A DNA stretch of 64,000 nucleotides from Saccharopolyspora elongata (GCF_004348985.1 NZ_SMKW01000047.1:1-64000); one strand, 5' to 3'; positions 43,176 through 52,873 are shown, counted from the stretch's first letter. A program made the numbers and translations. The notes: generated by a model from the letters alone, not told the origin.

Positions 43176-44336
43176 ATGATCGCATCCGAGGTCCGCGCAC
43201 TGGACTTCAACGGATACTTGAATCTCATCGCGCGCTTCACCGACGAGGAGCTGATCCCGCGGGAGCAGGAGATGGTCACGCGCGGCGAGGTACCACCCGA
43301 CGTGGTCGGACGCATGGCCGAGCTCGGCCTGTTCGGTATCACGCTGCCCCGCGAGCACGGCGGGCTCGGCTGGAACGTCGAACAGCAGGTCCGGCTGACC
43401 CTGGAATTCACCCGCGCATCCTGCGTCTACCGATCGCGGTTCTCCACGACCATCGGACTGGCCAGCCAGATCATCCTCGACCACGGCACCACCGAACAAC
43501 GCGATCGCTACCTGGCGGCGATGGCCGCCGGCGAATGCGTCACCGCGTTCGCGCTCACCGAGCCCGACGCCGGTTCCGACGCCGCCGCCGTCGGTACCCG
43601 CGCGATCCGCGACGGCGAACACTACGTGCTCGACGGGGAGAAGCGGTACATCACCAATGCCGCATGGGCCGACCTCCTCATGGTCTTCGCGCGAACCGAC
43701 CCCGACTCCCCCGGCGGAGCCGGGCTGTCGGCGTTCCTCGTCGATCCGTCCGCGCCCGGCGTGGACATCCGAGTGCCGCCCCGGATGAACGGCCACGAGA
43801 CCGGACCGGTCGCCGAGATCACCCTCGCCGAGGTGCGGGTGCCGGTCGCGAACCTCATCGGAGGGAAACCCGGCAACGGTCTGCGCCTCGCGCTGCGAGG
43901 GATCAACCACGCCCGAACCCACGTCGCCGCCACCGCGGTCGGCCAAGCCACACGGCTGCTGAACGACGCCGCGGTCCACGCCTCCCGCCGCCACCAGTTC
44001 GGCCGCCCCTTGGCCGACATCGGCACCGTCGAAGCCATGCTCGGCACCAGCTACGCCGAACTTCAGGCCGGCCGCGCCCTGGTCCTCGACACCGCCCGCG
44101 CCTTTGACACCGGCCCCATCCCGCGCCACCAGATCGCCGCGGCGAAGTACTTCTGCACGGAGATGGCCGGCCGCATCGCCGACCGCGCTGTCCAGGTCCT
44201 CGGCGGCGAGGGCATCGTCGGCGACCACGCGATTCCCCGGATGTGGCGCGACGTACGCGCGCTCCGCATCTACGAAGGAGCGTCACAAGTGCACGAGCAC
44301 AACCTCGGCAGGTACGTCGCAGAAAGCGTCTCGTAG
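43176..44336 (+). CDS. Acyl-CoA dehydrogenase
   Basis: 386 residues: N-terminal helical domain, middle beta domain (FALTEPDAGSDAAAVGTRA, EKRYITNAAWADLLMVFAR), C-terminal helical domain with RRHQFGRPLADIGTVEAML and YEGASQVHEHNLGR, whose Glu is the probable catalytic base. FAD-dependent alpha,beta-dehydrogenation of acyl-CoA. ATG with an AGGACGAAG site. With the ligase and racemase it makes a partial beta-oxidation route for a methyl-branched acid; the hydratase is only a remnant here. Confidence 0.92.
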   Translation: MIASEVRALDFNGYLNLIARFTDEELIPREQEMVTRGEVPPDVVGRMAELGLFGITLPREHGGLGWNVEQQVRLTLEFTRASCVYRSRFSTTIGLASQIILDHGTTEQRDRYLAAMAAGECVTAFALTEPDAGSDAAAVGTRAIRDGEHYVLDGEKRYITNAAWADLLMVFARTDPDSPGGAGLSAFLVDPSAPGVDIRVPPRMNGHETGPVAEITLAEVRVPVANLIGGKPGNGLRLALRGINHARTHVAATAVGQATRLLNDAAVHASRRHQFGRPLADIGTVEAMLGTSYAELQAGRALVLDTARAFDTGPIPRHQIAAAKYFCTEMAGRIADRAVQVLGGEGIVGDHAIPRMWRDVRALRIYEGASQVHEHNLGRYVAESVS

Positions 44337-44411
44337 CGATCCTCGTTCTTCAGAGCCAATCGATGCTTTGGCGGCTGGTTCCGACCGCAGCGAGGGCTGC
44401 GCTAGCGGAAG

Positions 44412-44711
44412 GTGCTGCTGCCAGGCGTGACCAGGCTGGCACGGCTGGTCGGTTCGTGCCAGGAGGCAGCGGTTGTGGGGACGCTGCACCGGCTGCTCGA
44501 CGACGACCAGGGCGCCGCCTTGGGCGAGCTGCTAGAAGTCCCGGAGGGGAACCGGAATTCGCAGCTGGACCAGCTGCGTCGGCCGCCGACGCGGGTGTCG
44601 GGTCCGGCGATGGTCGACGCACTCCAGCCCGCTTCGGAGATCCCGGGACTGAGGTTCGCCGAGGTCGACACCGAGGTGGTGCCGCCTCGACGACTGGCCG
44701 AGCGCCTTTGA
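44412..44711 (+). pseudogene. Tn3-family transposase fragment (second piece)
   Basis: The frame reads VLLPGVTRLARLVGSCQEAA, then LGELLEVPEGNRNSQLDQLR and RPPTRVSGPAMVDAL, conserved blocks of the DUF4158 region of Tn3-type transposases lying downstream of the blocks found at 30617-30755. It stops at 44709-44711. No terminal inverted repeat or resolvase was found. Confidence 0.68.
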
Positions 44712-44805
44712 ACGGTACGGTGCGTATCGCATCAAGGAGCATGGTTTAGCGCGGCTCATGACCCCAAACGGTACGGAACGTTGCGTATCGACCTTGAGCA
44801 TGGTT
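44711..44805. repeat. Imperfect tandem duplication in a TetR promoter
   Basis: 44711-44746 and 44767-44805 share AACGGTACGG, TGCGTATCG and GAGCATGGTT in order, differing by a 4-nt insertion and a few changes. The first copy contains AAGGAG-C-ATG-GTT-TAG, an aborted start. It looks like a duplicated promoter or operator just ahead of the TetR ATG at 44816. Confidence 0.65.
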
Positions 44806-44815
44806 GTATGTGCGC

Positions 44816-45412
44816 ATGACCGATGCCGCCACGCGTCACGCGAGCCGCGCTCGTAGCCCTGAGCTGACGGACCGGATCCTCGCCGCAGCGGAGCGCGCAT
44901 TGCGATTCGACGGGTTCACCGGATTGAAGGTGGAGCACGTCGCTGCAAGCGTCGGATGCAGCAAAACTGCGATCTACCGGCGCTGGGCCACGAAGGAAGA
45001 ACTCGCAGCAGCAGTACTCCTCAAAGATGCGGATCTCGGCACGCTTCCAGACACCGGAACGCTCGCCGGCGACCTCGCCATCCACATGCGACAGAGTGGC
45101 ACCTACCGTCGTTTCGAGACCCCCGTCGACGGTCCGCGGAATCTCTGGGCCTTGCTCGTCGAGCCTGATGTGCGCAGGATCGTTGACTCGGCATTCCTCT
45201 CGGACCGCCGCGAGCAAGGCCGCACCATCGTCGCGCGCGCCGTGCAACGAGGCGAAATCCCACCCGAGACCGATGCCGACATGATCCTCGACATGATCGC
45301 CGGGTTCTCGTTCTACCGGTCAGCGATCCGAGACCAGGAGCTCACGGAGACGGACATGCGGCAGATCGCTGAATCGGTCGCCGCCTCTCCGCCCTTGCGC
45401 GTGCACCAGTAG
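44816..45412 (+). CDS. TetR-family regulator
   Basis: 198 residues. HTH region (about 20-62) has ILAAAERALRFDGFTGLKVE and VGCSKTAIYRRWATKEELAA, followed by a TetR C-terminal domain of the YcdC/MarR-unrelated helical type. ATG at 44816; the open frame extends four codons further to a TTG. A duplicated upstream element suggests autoregulation. The adjacent MFS and amidohydrolase genes, its likely targets, are both broken. Confidence 0.85.
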   Translation: MTDAATRHASRARSPELTDRILAAAERALRFDGFTGLKVEHVAASVGCSKTAIYRRWATKEELAAAVLLKDADLGTLPDTGTLAGDLAIHMRQSGTYRRFETPVDGPRNLWALLVEPDVRRIVDSAFLSDRREQGRTIVARAVQRGEIPPETDADMILDMIAGFSFYRSAIRDQELTETDMRQIAESVAASPPLRVHQ

Positions 45413-45540
45413 TCGCACTTTTCGCTCGTCACACATTCACCCGTATGGGCCCCATCGTGCTGCCCAAACGCCATCCCCGGCTGAAATGCGCCCAGAGCCG
45501 ACGTTGGCTGGGCGTGATTCCTGAGAAAGAGAACTCATCT

Positions 45541-46195
45541 ATGTCGCAGCATCCAATGGCGGATACCAGCGCGACGTCTGCCGCCCCGCTCAAGACAAAG
45601 GTCGCCACCGTGGTCGGCTTCCTTCTGTTCGTCGAGTTCAGCAGCGGATTCCTACAGGGCTACTACGGTCCTCTGTTCGGTGAGATGATCCCGCACTGGG
45701 GCATCACGGACGCCAACATCACGTGGTTCGTGACAGTGCAAACTCTCGCCGCCGGCGTCAGCGTGCCCGTGCTGGCGAAGCTCGGCGACATCTACGGGCA
45801 CCGCCGCATTCTGCGAATCAGCGTCATCGCCGTGGCCATCGGCGCCGCGCTTGTGGCGCTATCGCCGAGCTTCGAGATCGCGCTTGTCGGCCGTGTGCTC
45901 TGCGGCCCGCTCGCGGTCTGGTTGCCGCTGGAGATCGGCATCGCGCACAGCCGCCTCGTCGGTGACACCTCCCGCCGGGCGATCGGCATGCTTGTCGCGT
46001 GCCTAACGCTCGGTGCCGTCGTCGGTTCGCTCGCCGCAGGTCAAGCCGGACACATCTCCAACCTTACCGTTGTCTTGCTGCTTCCCGTCATCATGCTCGT
46101 TCTGCGCGACCATGTTCATCGTCGGCCTGCTCGTCATGCCCGTGCTGCGCCGGCACCGCCCCACCACGACCGAGATCTCAGCCGTCGACGCCTGA
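45541..46195 (+). pseudogene. MFS transporter with internal deletion and frameshift
   Basis: From ATG 45541 the first about 185 residues are a normal MFS N-terminal half (FLLFVEFSSGFLQGYYGPLF, LAKLGDIYGHRRILRISVIA, AVWLPLEIGIAHSRLVGDTS). At about 46090-46110 the frame breaks, and another frame supplies only the final segment TMFIVGLLVMPVLRRHRP and a stop at 46195. Six or so helices are missing. It probably once exported or imported the amidohydrolase substrate. Confidence 0.8.
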
Positions 46196-46235
46196 CCTCG
46201 CGACCGAATCCATGCCCCACAAGAAGGAGAACCCG

Positions 46236-47523
46236 ATGTCACGCGCAGCGCGGCTCCCACAGGTGCCCACGCACCACGGCCGCTACCGCATCATCGGCTG
46301 CTCGCTCTGGGACGGCACCGGGGAGGGCATCCTCGACGACGCCGAACTCATTGTCGACGACGGCAGAATCGAATACGCCGGTTCGCGACGAGCCGATCTC
46401 GAGTGGCATACCGCCCCCACGATCGACCTCGATGGTGCGTACGTGCTGCCCGGGTTCATCGACACGCACGTGCATCTCCGCATTCCTCACGAAGAAGCGC
46501 CGCAGGCGTTGCTCGCACGGTTCGCTTCTCACATGAGTCTCCGCGCTGCGACGACCATCAAGGACACTTTGAATGCGGGTATCACGACCGCTCGCGACCT
46601 CGGCGGGCTCGATGCCGGATATCGCAATGCCATCGCCGAAGGCACCATCGACGGCCCGCGCCTCCACCTCGCCGTGAGTGTGATCTCCCCGACCGGAGGT
46701 CACGTCGACATGCATCTACCGAACGGGGCGAGAGTGGGCAGGGAGGACGCGAGCATCGCCAAGATCGCCGACACCGACGATGAAATCCGGCGAGCAGTGC
46801 GGGAGCTCATCCGTTCCGAGGCAGACGTCATCAAGATCTGCACCACCGGTGGGGTCTCGAGCCCATCCGATACACCGCACGACCTTGGTGTATCTGAACA
46901 CCAGGTTCGGATCATCCTTGAAGAGACCGCCCGACGAGCCGGGGCAGCCGGTCGCCGCGCACGCCCAAGGTACCCAGGGCATCCTCGAAGCGGTCCGCGG
47001 CGGTGCAGCCAGCGTTGAGCACGGTTACGAGATCGACGACGAGACCATCGTTCTGATGAAGGAACACGGCACCTTCCTCGTCCCGACGCTGAGCTCGGCC
47101 CTGCGCGTCCCCTCTCCGGAGAAGGTCCCACCGTACCTGTATCAGAAGAAGACCCTCTGGTCGCAGATCGCGAGGGATCATCTCGAGGTGGCGTTGTCCG
47201 CGGGAGTAAAGGTCGCGCTAGGCACGGACGCGGGCGTCTGCCCTCATGGCCAGAATCTCACTGAGCTCGGTCATCTGGTCGACCTGGGGCTCCGCCCCTG
47301 GCAGGCACTGCAGGCCGGCACAGCCAATGCTGCTGAACTCATGCGGCTCAGCGCCGACCTCGGCACCCTCGAGCAGGGCAAGCTCGCCGATCTGGTCGTC
47401 ACGACGAAGCACCCCTTCCGCAACATTCACGACCTCGCCGTTCCGGACTCAATTCGCGCCGTTGTCCAAGGCGGCCACGTGAAGAAGGACCTCGACGAGC
47501 AGTTCGCGCCTCTGGCCGCATAG
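46236..47523 (+). pseudogene. Metal-dependent amidohydrolase interrupted by one-base frameshift
   Basis: Two frames together give a full amidohydrolase of about 428 residues. The first has the H-x-H motif (GFIDTHVHLRIPHE) and the probable bridging Lys (ADVIKICTTGG); the second has VAAHAQGTQGI and ASVEHGYEID (His ligands), LGTDAGVCPHG (Asp) and a normal C-terminus. The switch falls at a run of four G at 46941-46944; three G would restore ...RRAGQPVAAHA. All catalytic residues are intact, so it is either a very recent mutation or a sequencing error. Relatives act as Xaa-Pro dipeptidase- or imidazolonepropionase-like hydrolases. ATG 46236 has an AAGGAGAA site. Confidence 0.85.
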
Positions 47524-48224
47524 CCGCAATGGCTCCCCGTGCTGTCCAGCACTATCCCCACCGCCGAGCGCAGCAGCATCGGCACGCCGAGGATCCCGGT
47601 CAGTGATCTGAGAGATCTGCCCTTCTATGCCGAAGCGCCATAGACGTCATCGGGATGCGCGGCGACCCCGAGCACTTGTCGGCCACGATCGCCGAGCTAC
47701 CTGTGATCGAGGTCGTACGGCCCCAAAAGGTGGCGTCCACCGAAGAACTGACCAGGGTAGTCCACGCCGACACCAACGATGCCGGGCTTGCCGAGATCGC
47801 CGAACGGCGGTCCCACTGAGTCAGCCCGACAAAATGGTCGCACACCGGGGCCGCGTCCACCGGTGGACTCGAACTCGGAGTCATCGGGCTGTTCCGGCTC
47901 GGGCGTCACCACCGGAGGACACCTCCCTGTTCCGATCACCGCATGCCGAGCCTGCAATTCGCGGCGCTCCAGCAGGACCTGCTCGACGTCATCGCTTCAC
48001 TCCCGGCGCCGAGTACTTGTCGGCGACCTGGCGTGCGTGATCGAGACGCCGCTCGTGAAGGTCTTGCTATGCCGCCTTGGCTGCTCGCACTCGTTCCCGG
48101 CTCGTCGTGCTGCCCGTACCCGGCATCCGCGCCTCCGCATCGTGATCTGCGGCCACCGTATCGAAGAGACAGGCCGTGGAAACAGCTGATCGGAACTTCT
48201 GGCGAGCCGGCGAGACGTCGATAG
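47524..48224. other. Eroded stretch with no supported gene
   Basis: About 700 bp of short frames. One (47655-47819, MRGDPEHLSATIAELPVIEV and onward, 54 residues) looks protein-like but has no ribosome site or recognised family; it may be the tail of a lost gene. Confidence 0.4.
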
Positions 48225-48632
48225 TCAGGGAAGGTAGGGCTTCTCGTTGTTGCTGGGATGGGTGCGTTCGAGCTCCTCTTCAAGGAACTGGTGATGGCGT
48301 TGTGCGGCTTCGGATGACGGTTGACCGAGTTCCTCGGCGATGCGCTGCCAGGAATACCCCTGTGCGAGGGCACGCTCGACGTAGGCGACCTCGGACTGGT
48401 TGACTACGCGGCGGTGTCGGACCAGTTCCCGACGCCAGGCAGCGAGAACCGGGTCAGGAATCTGGGGCGGCTCCGCTTGGGTGCACGCCAGGGTTAACCC
48501 CGACAATTGTTCGACTGACAGGAACATGCTGCTCTTTTCGCCGAGTTCATCTCTGAACCACTGGTCGATTATCGGGTTCCTCGTCACCACAGTCATAGAC
48601 GGTATTGTCCTCGTCATCGTCAATTCGGTCAA
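48225..48632 (-). CDS. Small protein with sigma-like HTH
   Basis: Up to 135 residues. The C-terminal half has SEVAYVERALAQGYSWQRIA then EELGQPSSEAAQRHHQFLEE, a plausible helix-turn-helix; the N-terminus (IIDQWFRDELGEKSSMFLSV) is unassigned. The start is uncertain: TTG 48632, ATG 48617 and ATG 48596 are all possible and none has a clear ribosome site. A regulator role is inference only. Confidence 0.5.
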   Translation of the reverse strand: MTELTMTRTIPSMTVVTRNPIIDQWFRDELGEKSSMFLSVEQLSGLTLACTQAEPPQIPDPVLAAWRRELVRHRRVVNQSEVAYVERALAQGYSWQRIAEELGQPSSEAAQRHHQFLEEELERTHPSNNEKPYLP

Positions 48633-48905
48633 AGATCGTCAGGTTCACCTTGACGGTTCTTCCACTGGCGACGACCCGCCAAGGCAGTCTTTGTGACATT
48701 GCAGCGATCTCTGCGATGTTGCAGTCTTCTTTGCACCTGGGGCGTGCAATGAGCTGCAAACAACTTTGCAATAGGCTTGGCCAACCCATGCACGTTCTCG
48801 GCGGACCTTGCCGAGTCTCGCGGTCTCGCACGACCTGGTGTGTGTAGTACTGGCAGGGCCAGCTATGCCCTTGGTGATCGGCTGGGTGACAAGCAGACTC
48901 AGGGC

Positions 48906-49400
48906 ATGGGCAATAACGACTTGGGCGACTTCCTGCGGGCCCGCCGTGCTGGACTCACACCGGATGAGATCGGTCTGCCGGTCGAGTTCGGCGCCGGTCG
49001 CCGGGTCGCCGGTCTGCGGCGCGGTGAGGTCGCGCAGCTGGCCGGGGTGAGTACCGAGTACTACACCCGTCTGGAACAAGGCCGCGCCCGGCAGCCGTCC
49101 GAACAGGTACTGCATGCCCTCTGCGACGCGCTGCGGTTCGATGACATCGAGCGGCGGCATCTGTTCGCCCTCGCGGGCACCACAGCCGGGCGCAAGGACC
49201 GGGCCGAGCACTCGTCACAGCTACGACCGGCGCTGCGACAGGTGCTGGAGTCGATGGATCTGGCTTCTGCTTTTGTCAGCGACCGGAACCTCACTGTCGT
49301 CGGCGGGAACACGTTGTGGGCGTTGCTGTTTCCCGATGTGGCCGAGCTGCCGCGCCGGGAACGCAGCGAACTTTGGGGCCGTTCCGTCGCAAAGCCTCTG
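48906..49400 (+). pseudogene. XRE-family (MmyB-type) regulator truncated at the C-terminus
   Basis: The frame begins MGNNDLGDFLRARRAGLTPD and contains the HTH (RGEVAQLAGVSTEYYTRLEQ, GRARQPSEQVLHALCDALRF). The ligand-binding MmyB domain starts (NLTVVGGNTLWALLFPDVAE) but breaks near 49395, where unrelated sequence continues to a stop at 49574 overlapping the phosphotransferase gene. About 120 C-terminal residues are missing. The HTH itself is intact and might still bind DNA. Confidence 0.78.
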
Positions 49401-49440
49401 ATCTGCCACTCCGTCTGCTGCCTCAGTACACTGACTTCGC

Positions 49441-50337
49441 ATGACCGACACCGAGATCGAGATCACCGCCGACCTGGTCCGCGACCTGCTGCAGGAGCAA
49501 CATCCAGACCTTGCAGGGCTGACCATCCGCGAGGTGGCGGGCGGCTGGGGCAACCAGATGTGGCGCCTTGGTGACGAGTTGGCCGTGCGCATGCAGCGCA
49601 TGGACCCAACCCCGGAGCTCCAGCTCAAGGAGCGGCGGTGGCTACCCGTGTTGGCCCCGCGCCTGCCGCTCCCGGTGCCGACCCCGGTGCGGTTCGGCGA
49701 ACCGTCCGAGCGCTTCCCCAAGCACTGGACCGTGATGACGTGGGTTCCCGGCGAGCCGCTGGACCACGGCACGATCAGCCGCGACGCCCATGCGGCCGAC
49801 ACGCTGGCGGGCTTCCTCCAGGCGCTCCATGTGGAGGCACCCGCCGAGGCACCGATCGCTACAGACCGCGGAGCCCATCCCAGGAACTGCACAGACGGCT
49901 TCGAGAATTTCTTCCAGGCCGTTGCTCCCGACGACATCGCTGCCGACGTCCGGACCGTCTGGGACGACGCCGTTGCGGCCCACGCGTGGGAGGGCCCGCC
50001 GGTGTGGGTGCACGGCGACCTCCATCCCGCGAACGTCGTCGTCTCGGACGGAACGCTCTCGGGCATCGTCGACTTCGGTGACATGTTCGCCGGCGATCCG
50101 GCGTGGGATCTCGCTGCCGCATGGGTGGTGCTACCCGCGGGCACGGCCTCACGGTTCTTCGACGTGTACGCGCAAGCAGATGAGGCGGCGATCCGGCGCG
50201 CCCGCGGGCTGGCCGCTATGAAGAGCCTCTTCCTGATGCTCATGGGGCAGAACGGAGATCGGGGCCTCCCCGGCGGTAAGCCGAACTGGGGACCTGCTGG
50301 CCGGGCGGCACTTGATCGTGTTCTGAAGGGCGTTTGA
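49441..50337 (+). CDS. Aminoglycoside phosphotransferase-family kinase
   Basis: 298 residues. The catalytic loop VWVHGDLHPANVVVS (about 194) and metal-binding IVDFGDMFAGDPAWDLA (about 212) are intact, with the N-terminal nucleotide-binding lobe (VAGGWGNQMWRLGDELAVRM). Relatives phosphorylate aminoglycosides, macrolides or small metabolites; resistance cannot be claimed from sequence alone. ATG 49441 has no clear ribosome site, and the gene begins just where the truncated XRE gene loses homology. Confidence 0.85.
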   Translation: MTDTEIEITADLVRDLLQEQHPDLAGLTIREVAGGWGNQMWRLGDELAVRMQRMDPTPELQLKERRWLPVLAPRLPLPVPTPVRFGEPSERFPKHWTVMTWVPGEPLDHGTISRDAHAADTLAGFLQALHVEAPAEAPIATDRGAHPRNCTDGFENFFQAVAPDDIAADVRTVWDDAVAAHAWEGPPVWVHGDLHPANVVVSDGTLSGIVDFGDMFAGDPAWDLAAAWVVLPAGTASRFFDVYAQADEAAIRRARGLAAMKSLFLMLMGQNGDRGLPGGKPNWGPAGRAALDRVLKGV

Positions 50338-50582
50338 TGCAATCCTCCAGTCGGCCGCGTTGGGCCGAGTCCGGCCGCAGGAGCGAACACCTGACACATG
50401 CATGCTCATGAACACAAGGAGTTGAGAAGGTTCGGCCGCAGGTGCCAATGGACACCTTGCGCTTCTCGAAGTTTCTCCGCACTTGTCGAACTTGATCTTG
50501 GACCGGGTGTCAAAGTCTGCGCACGCGGCTTGGGCCGAAGTGGAAGCTGTCCCGCTGGGCCTCTTCTCGTAGGTGAACTCGA

Positions 50583-50609
50583 CGCGCCCGCTGTCTATCA
50601 GCGGGCGCG
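50583..50609. terminator. GC-rich hairpin between convergent genes
   Basis: CGCGCCCGCTG (50583-50593) pairs perfectly with 50599-50609 around TCTAT. It lies in the 384-bp gap between the convergent phosphotransferase and amidase genes, which otherwise holds no supported gene. Confidence 0.72.
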
Positions 50610-50721
50610 CAGCGACGGCGCTTCAGAACATCCGCTATTGCCGACGAGCGCGCGTTGGCAGGGATGGGAGTTCTCGACAACGCCTGTCCCTGCCGTATCC
50701 CGGCCAGCTGGCCAGTACGCA

Positions 50722-52173
50722 CTACTTCGGTGCCTGGAAGCCGCCGGTCTTCTGCTCGAGCAGTTCGGCCAGCCGCAGCGGGGTGCGGTCCTCGAACATC
50801 GGACCGATGAGCTGCACTCCGACCGGCAGGCCCTCGGGGGACCGGCCCGCGGGTATGGCGGTGGCGGGCAGGCCGGGCATGGTGGCCAGGCCGGCCCAGA
50901 CGAGCTGGTCGAAGTACGGGTACTCGACGCCGTCGATGTCGATGCGCCGTTCCAACGGATTGGGGTTGTGGTCGTGCGGGAACGCGGGCGTCGGCGTGAT
51001 CGGGCACACCACGGCGTCGAACTCGGCGAACAGCTGCCGCCAGCCGTGGCGGTGGACCTCGCGGCGGTTGTTCGCCTCAATCCAGTCGCGGTGGCTGAAC
51101 ACCATGGCGCGCAGCCGAACGGCGTCAAGACTCTGGTCGTCCGCGCTCAGTCCGGCGGCGCGGGTCCGCAGCTGCTCGTGCGATTCGATGGGAAAACGCG
51201 CAACGGAGCCCGAAATCAGCAACTGCATGTAGAGCGTCGCGGCTTCGGCCAGGTCGGGCAGCAGCGGACTGTGCCGTTCGACTCGGGCTCCGCCGTCGAC
51301 GAGCGCGGCGGCCACCCGGTTCACGCCCGCCCGCACGGCGGACCCGGTCGGAATGAGCGGATGCTCGTCGAGGACCAAGACCCGGAAATCGCAGAGCCGC
51401 TCGTGGCGGGCGGGCGGCAGTGCCAAACGGTGCGCCACGCCGAGCGTCAGCGGGTCCGGTCCGGCCATGACGTCGAGCAGGAGCGTGAGGTCGCGGGCGG
51501 TGCGCGCCATCGGACCGACGACGGCGAGGTCGAGGTCGGCCGGCAATGCCGGCTCGGACGGCGGGACCATACCGCGGTTAGCCGCCAGTCCGAGCGTCGG
51601 CTTGTGCGCGTAGACGCCGCAGAAATGCGCGGGGGTGCGCAGCGAGCCGGCGAGGTCGGAGCCGATGGACAGCGCGCCGAATCCGGACGCCAGGGCCGCC
51701 GCTGATCCGCCGGAGGATCCGCCCGGCGTGCGACCGTGATCCCACGGGTTGTTGGTGGTGCCGTAGATCTCGTTGAAGCTCTGGATATCTTGCAGCCCCA
51801 ACGGCACGTTGGTCTTGCCGAGCACCACCGCGCCCGCGGCCTTGAGTCGCGACACCTGTACCGCGTCCTCGGCCGGCATGTAGTTCCGGTGCGGCGGCAT
51901 GCCCCAGGTCGTGGGCAGCCCGGCGATGTTGTAGGACTCCTTGACCGTCACCGGAATGCCGAGCAGCGGCCGGTCCTCACCACGCGCGCGTGCCTGGTCG
52001 GCACGGTGTGCGGCGGCCCGCGCGCGGTCGAAGTCCGGCACGCAGATCGCGTTGATCACCTTGTCGTCGCGCTCGATACGGGCGATCGCCTCGTCGGTCA
52101 GTTCCACCGATGTCACCGCACCGGCGCACAACGCGGCAACGAGCTCTTCGGCCGTCTGAAAGCTCCACTCCAT
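50722..52173 (-). CDS. Amidase signature-family enzyme
   Basis: 483 residues. The Ser-cisSer-Lys triad is present: GIPVTVKESYNIAG (Lys), GRTPGGSSGGSAAALASGFG and GALSIGSDLAGSLRTPAHFC (Ser pair). The C-terminus (TMPGLPATAIPAGRSPEGLP) is complete. It hydrolyses an amide; substrate unknown. ATG at 52173 chosen because MEWSFQTAEELVAAL begins the family; the frame upstream to 52848 is antisense to a transposase remnant. The ribosome site is weak (CTTCGGA). Confidence 0.9.
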   Translation of the reverse strand: MEWSFQTAEELVAALCAGAVTSVELTDEAIARIERDDKVINAICVPDFDRARAAAHRADQARARGEDRPLLGIPVTVKESYNIAGLPTTWGMPPHRNYMPAEDAVQVSRLKAAGAVVLGKTNVPLGLQDIQSFNEIYGTTNNPWDHGRTPGGSSGGSAAALASGFGALSIGSDLAGSLRTPAHFCGVYAHKPTLGLAANRGMVPPSEPALPADLDLAVVGPMARTARDLTLLLDVMAGPDPLTLGVAHRLALPPARHERLCDFRVLVLDEHPLIPTGSAVRAGVNRVAAALVDGGARVERHSPLLPDLAEAATLYMQLLISGSVARFPIESHEQLRTRAAGLSADDQSLDAVRLRAMVFSHRDWIEANNRREVHRHGWRQLFAEFDAVVCPITPTPAFPHDHNPNPLERRIDIDGVEYPYFDQLVWAGLATMPGLPATAIPAGRSPEGLPVGVQLIGPMFEDRTPLRLAELLEQKTGGFQAPK

Positions 52174-52425
52174 GAATCCGAAGCTATCGACCTGCCACAG
52201 AGGACACGAAATCCCGGTTCGCGCAACAGGGAGGCCGAACGGGCCACCTTCACCGACGAAGTCGCGCACTCGTTCTACCACCGAAGGTGGCCCACCGCAG
52301 GTCACAGCGCCGACAGTGGGCCAACTCCACCCGCACAGGCCATGAAATGCCGCATCGCGCAACGGGATGGAGGTCTCAAATCTTGTCCGCTGACCGTTGA
52401 TGTTCCCGATCGCCCATTGGGCCTT

Positions 52426-52873
52426 GCCCAACACAGGGACCGCAAACTGGTCTCGCGGAAATGGGACTACACGGCACGGAGCAGGCCCGGACGGCCACCG
52501 ATCACCACGGCGATCAAGAAACTCGTGATCCGCATAGCAACCGACAATCCTCAATGGGGGCACCGCCGAATCCAGGGTGAGCTCGTCCGGCTCGGGCATC
52601 GCATCGCCGCCTCCACCGTATGGCAAATCCTCAACGCTGCCGGCGTCAGTCCCGCACCACGACGGTCCGGTCCGACGTGGAAGCAGTTCCTCACGGCGCA
52701 GGCCAAGGGCATCCTCGCAGTGGACTTTATGTATGTGGACACCGTGTTCCTGAAGAGGCTCTACGTACTGAACGTCATCGAGCACCGCTCCCGCCGGGTG
52801 CACGTCGCCGGAGTAATCGCGAACCCGACCGGCGCATGGACCGTACAAGCCGCCCGCAACCTATCGACCCAAA
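52426..52873 (+). pseudogene. Integrase-core IS transposase, truncated
   Basis: The frame carries an HTH region (ITTAIKKLVIRIATDNPQWG, HRRIQGELVRLGHRIAASTV) and the start of the DDE domain (FLTAQAKGILAVDFMYVDTV, with the first Asp). It ends at AARNL, where related transposases continue for about 120 more residues including the other catalytic acids. No flanking inverted repeats were recognised. Confidence 0.75.

Noticed and set aside
35801-44336. Isonitrile lipopeptide-type cluster suggested by TauD plus acyl ligase plus thioesterase
   Set aside because: No acyl carrier protein or NRPS gene is present, and the racemase and dehydrogenase point to catabolism.
48547-48699. 50-residue minus-strand ORF overlapping the HTH gene
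   Set aside because: It overlaps the HTH frame by 86 bp, has no recognisable domain or ribosome site, and cannot be told apart from chance.
52174-52848. N-terminal extension of the amidase
   Set aside because: It is antisense to the transposase remnant, and the amidase family start is at 52173.
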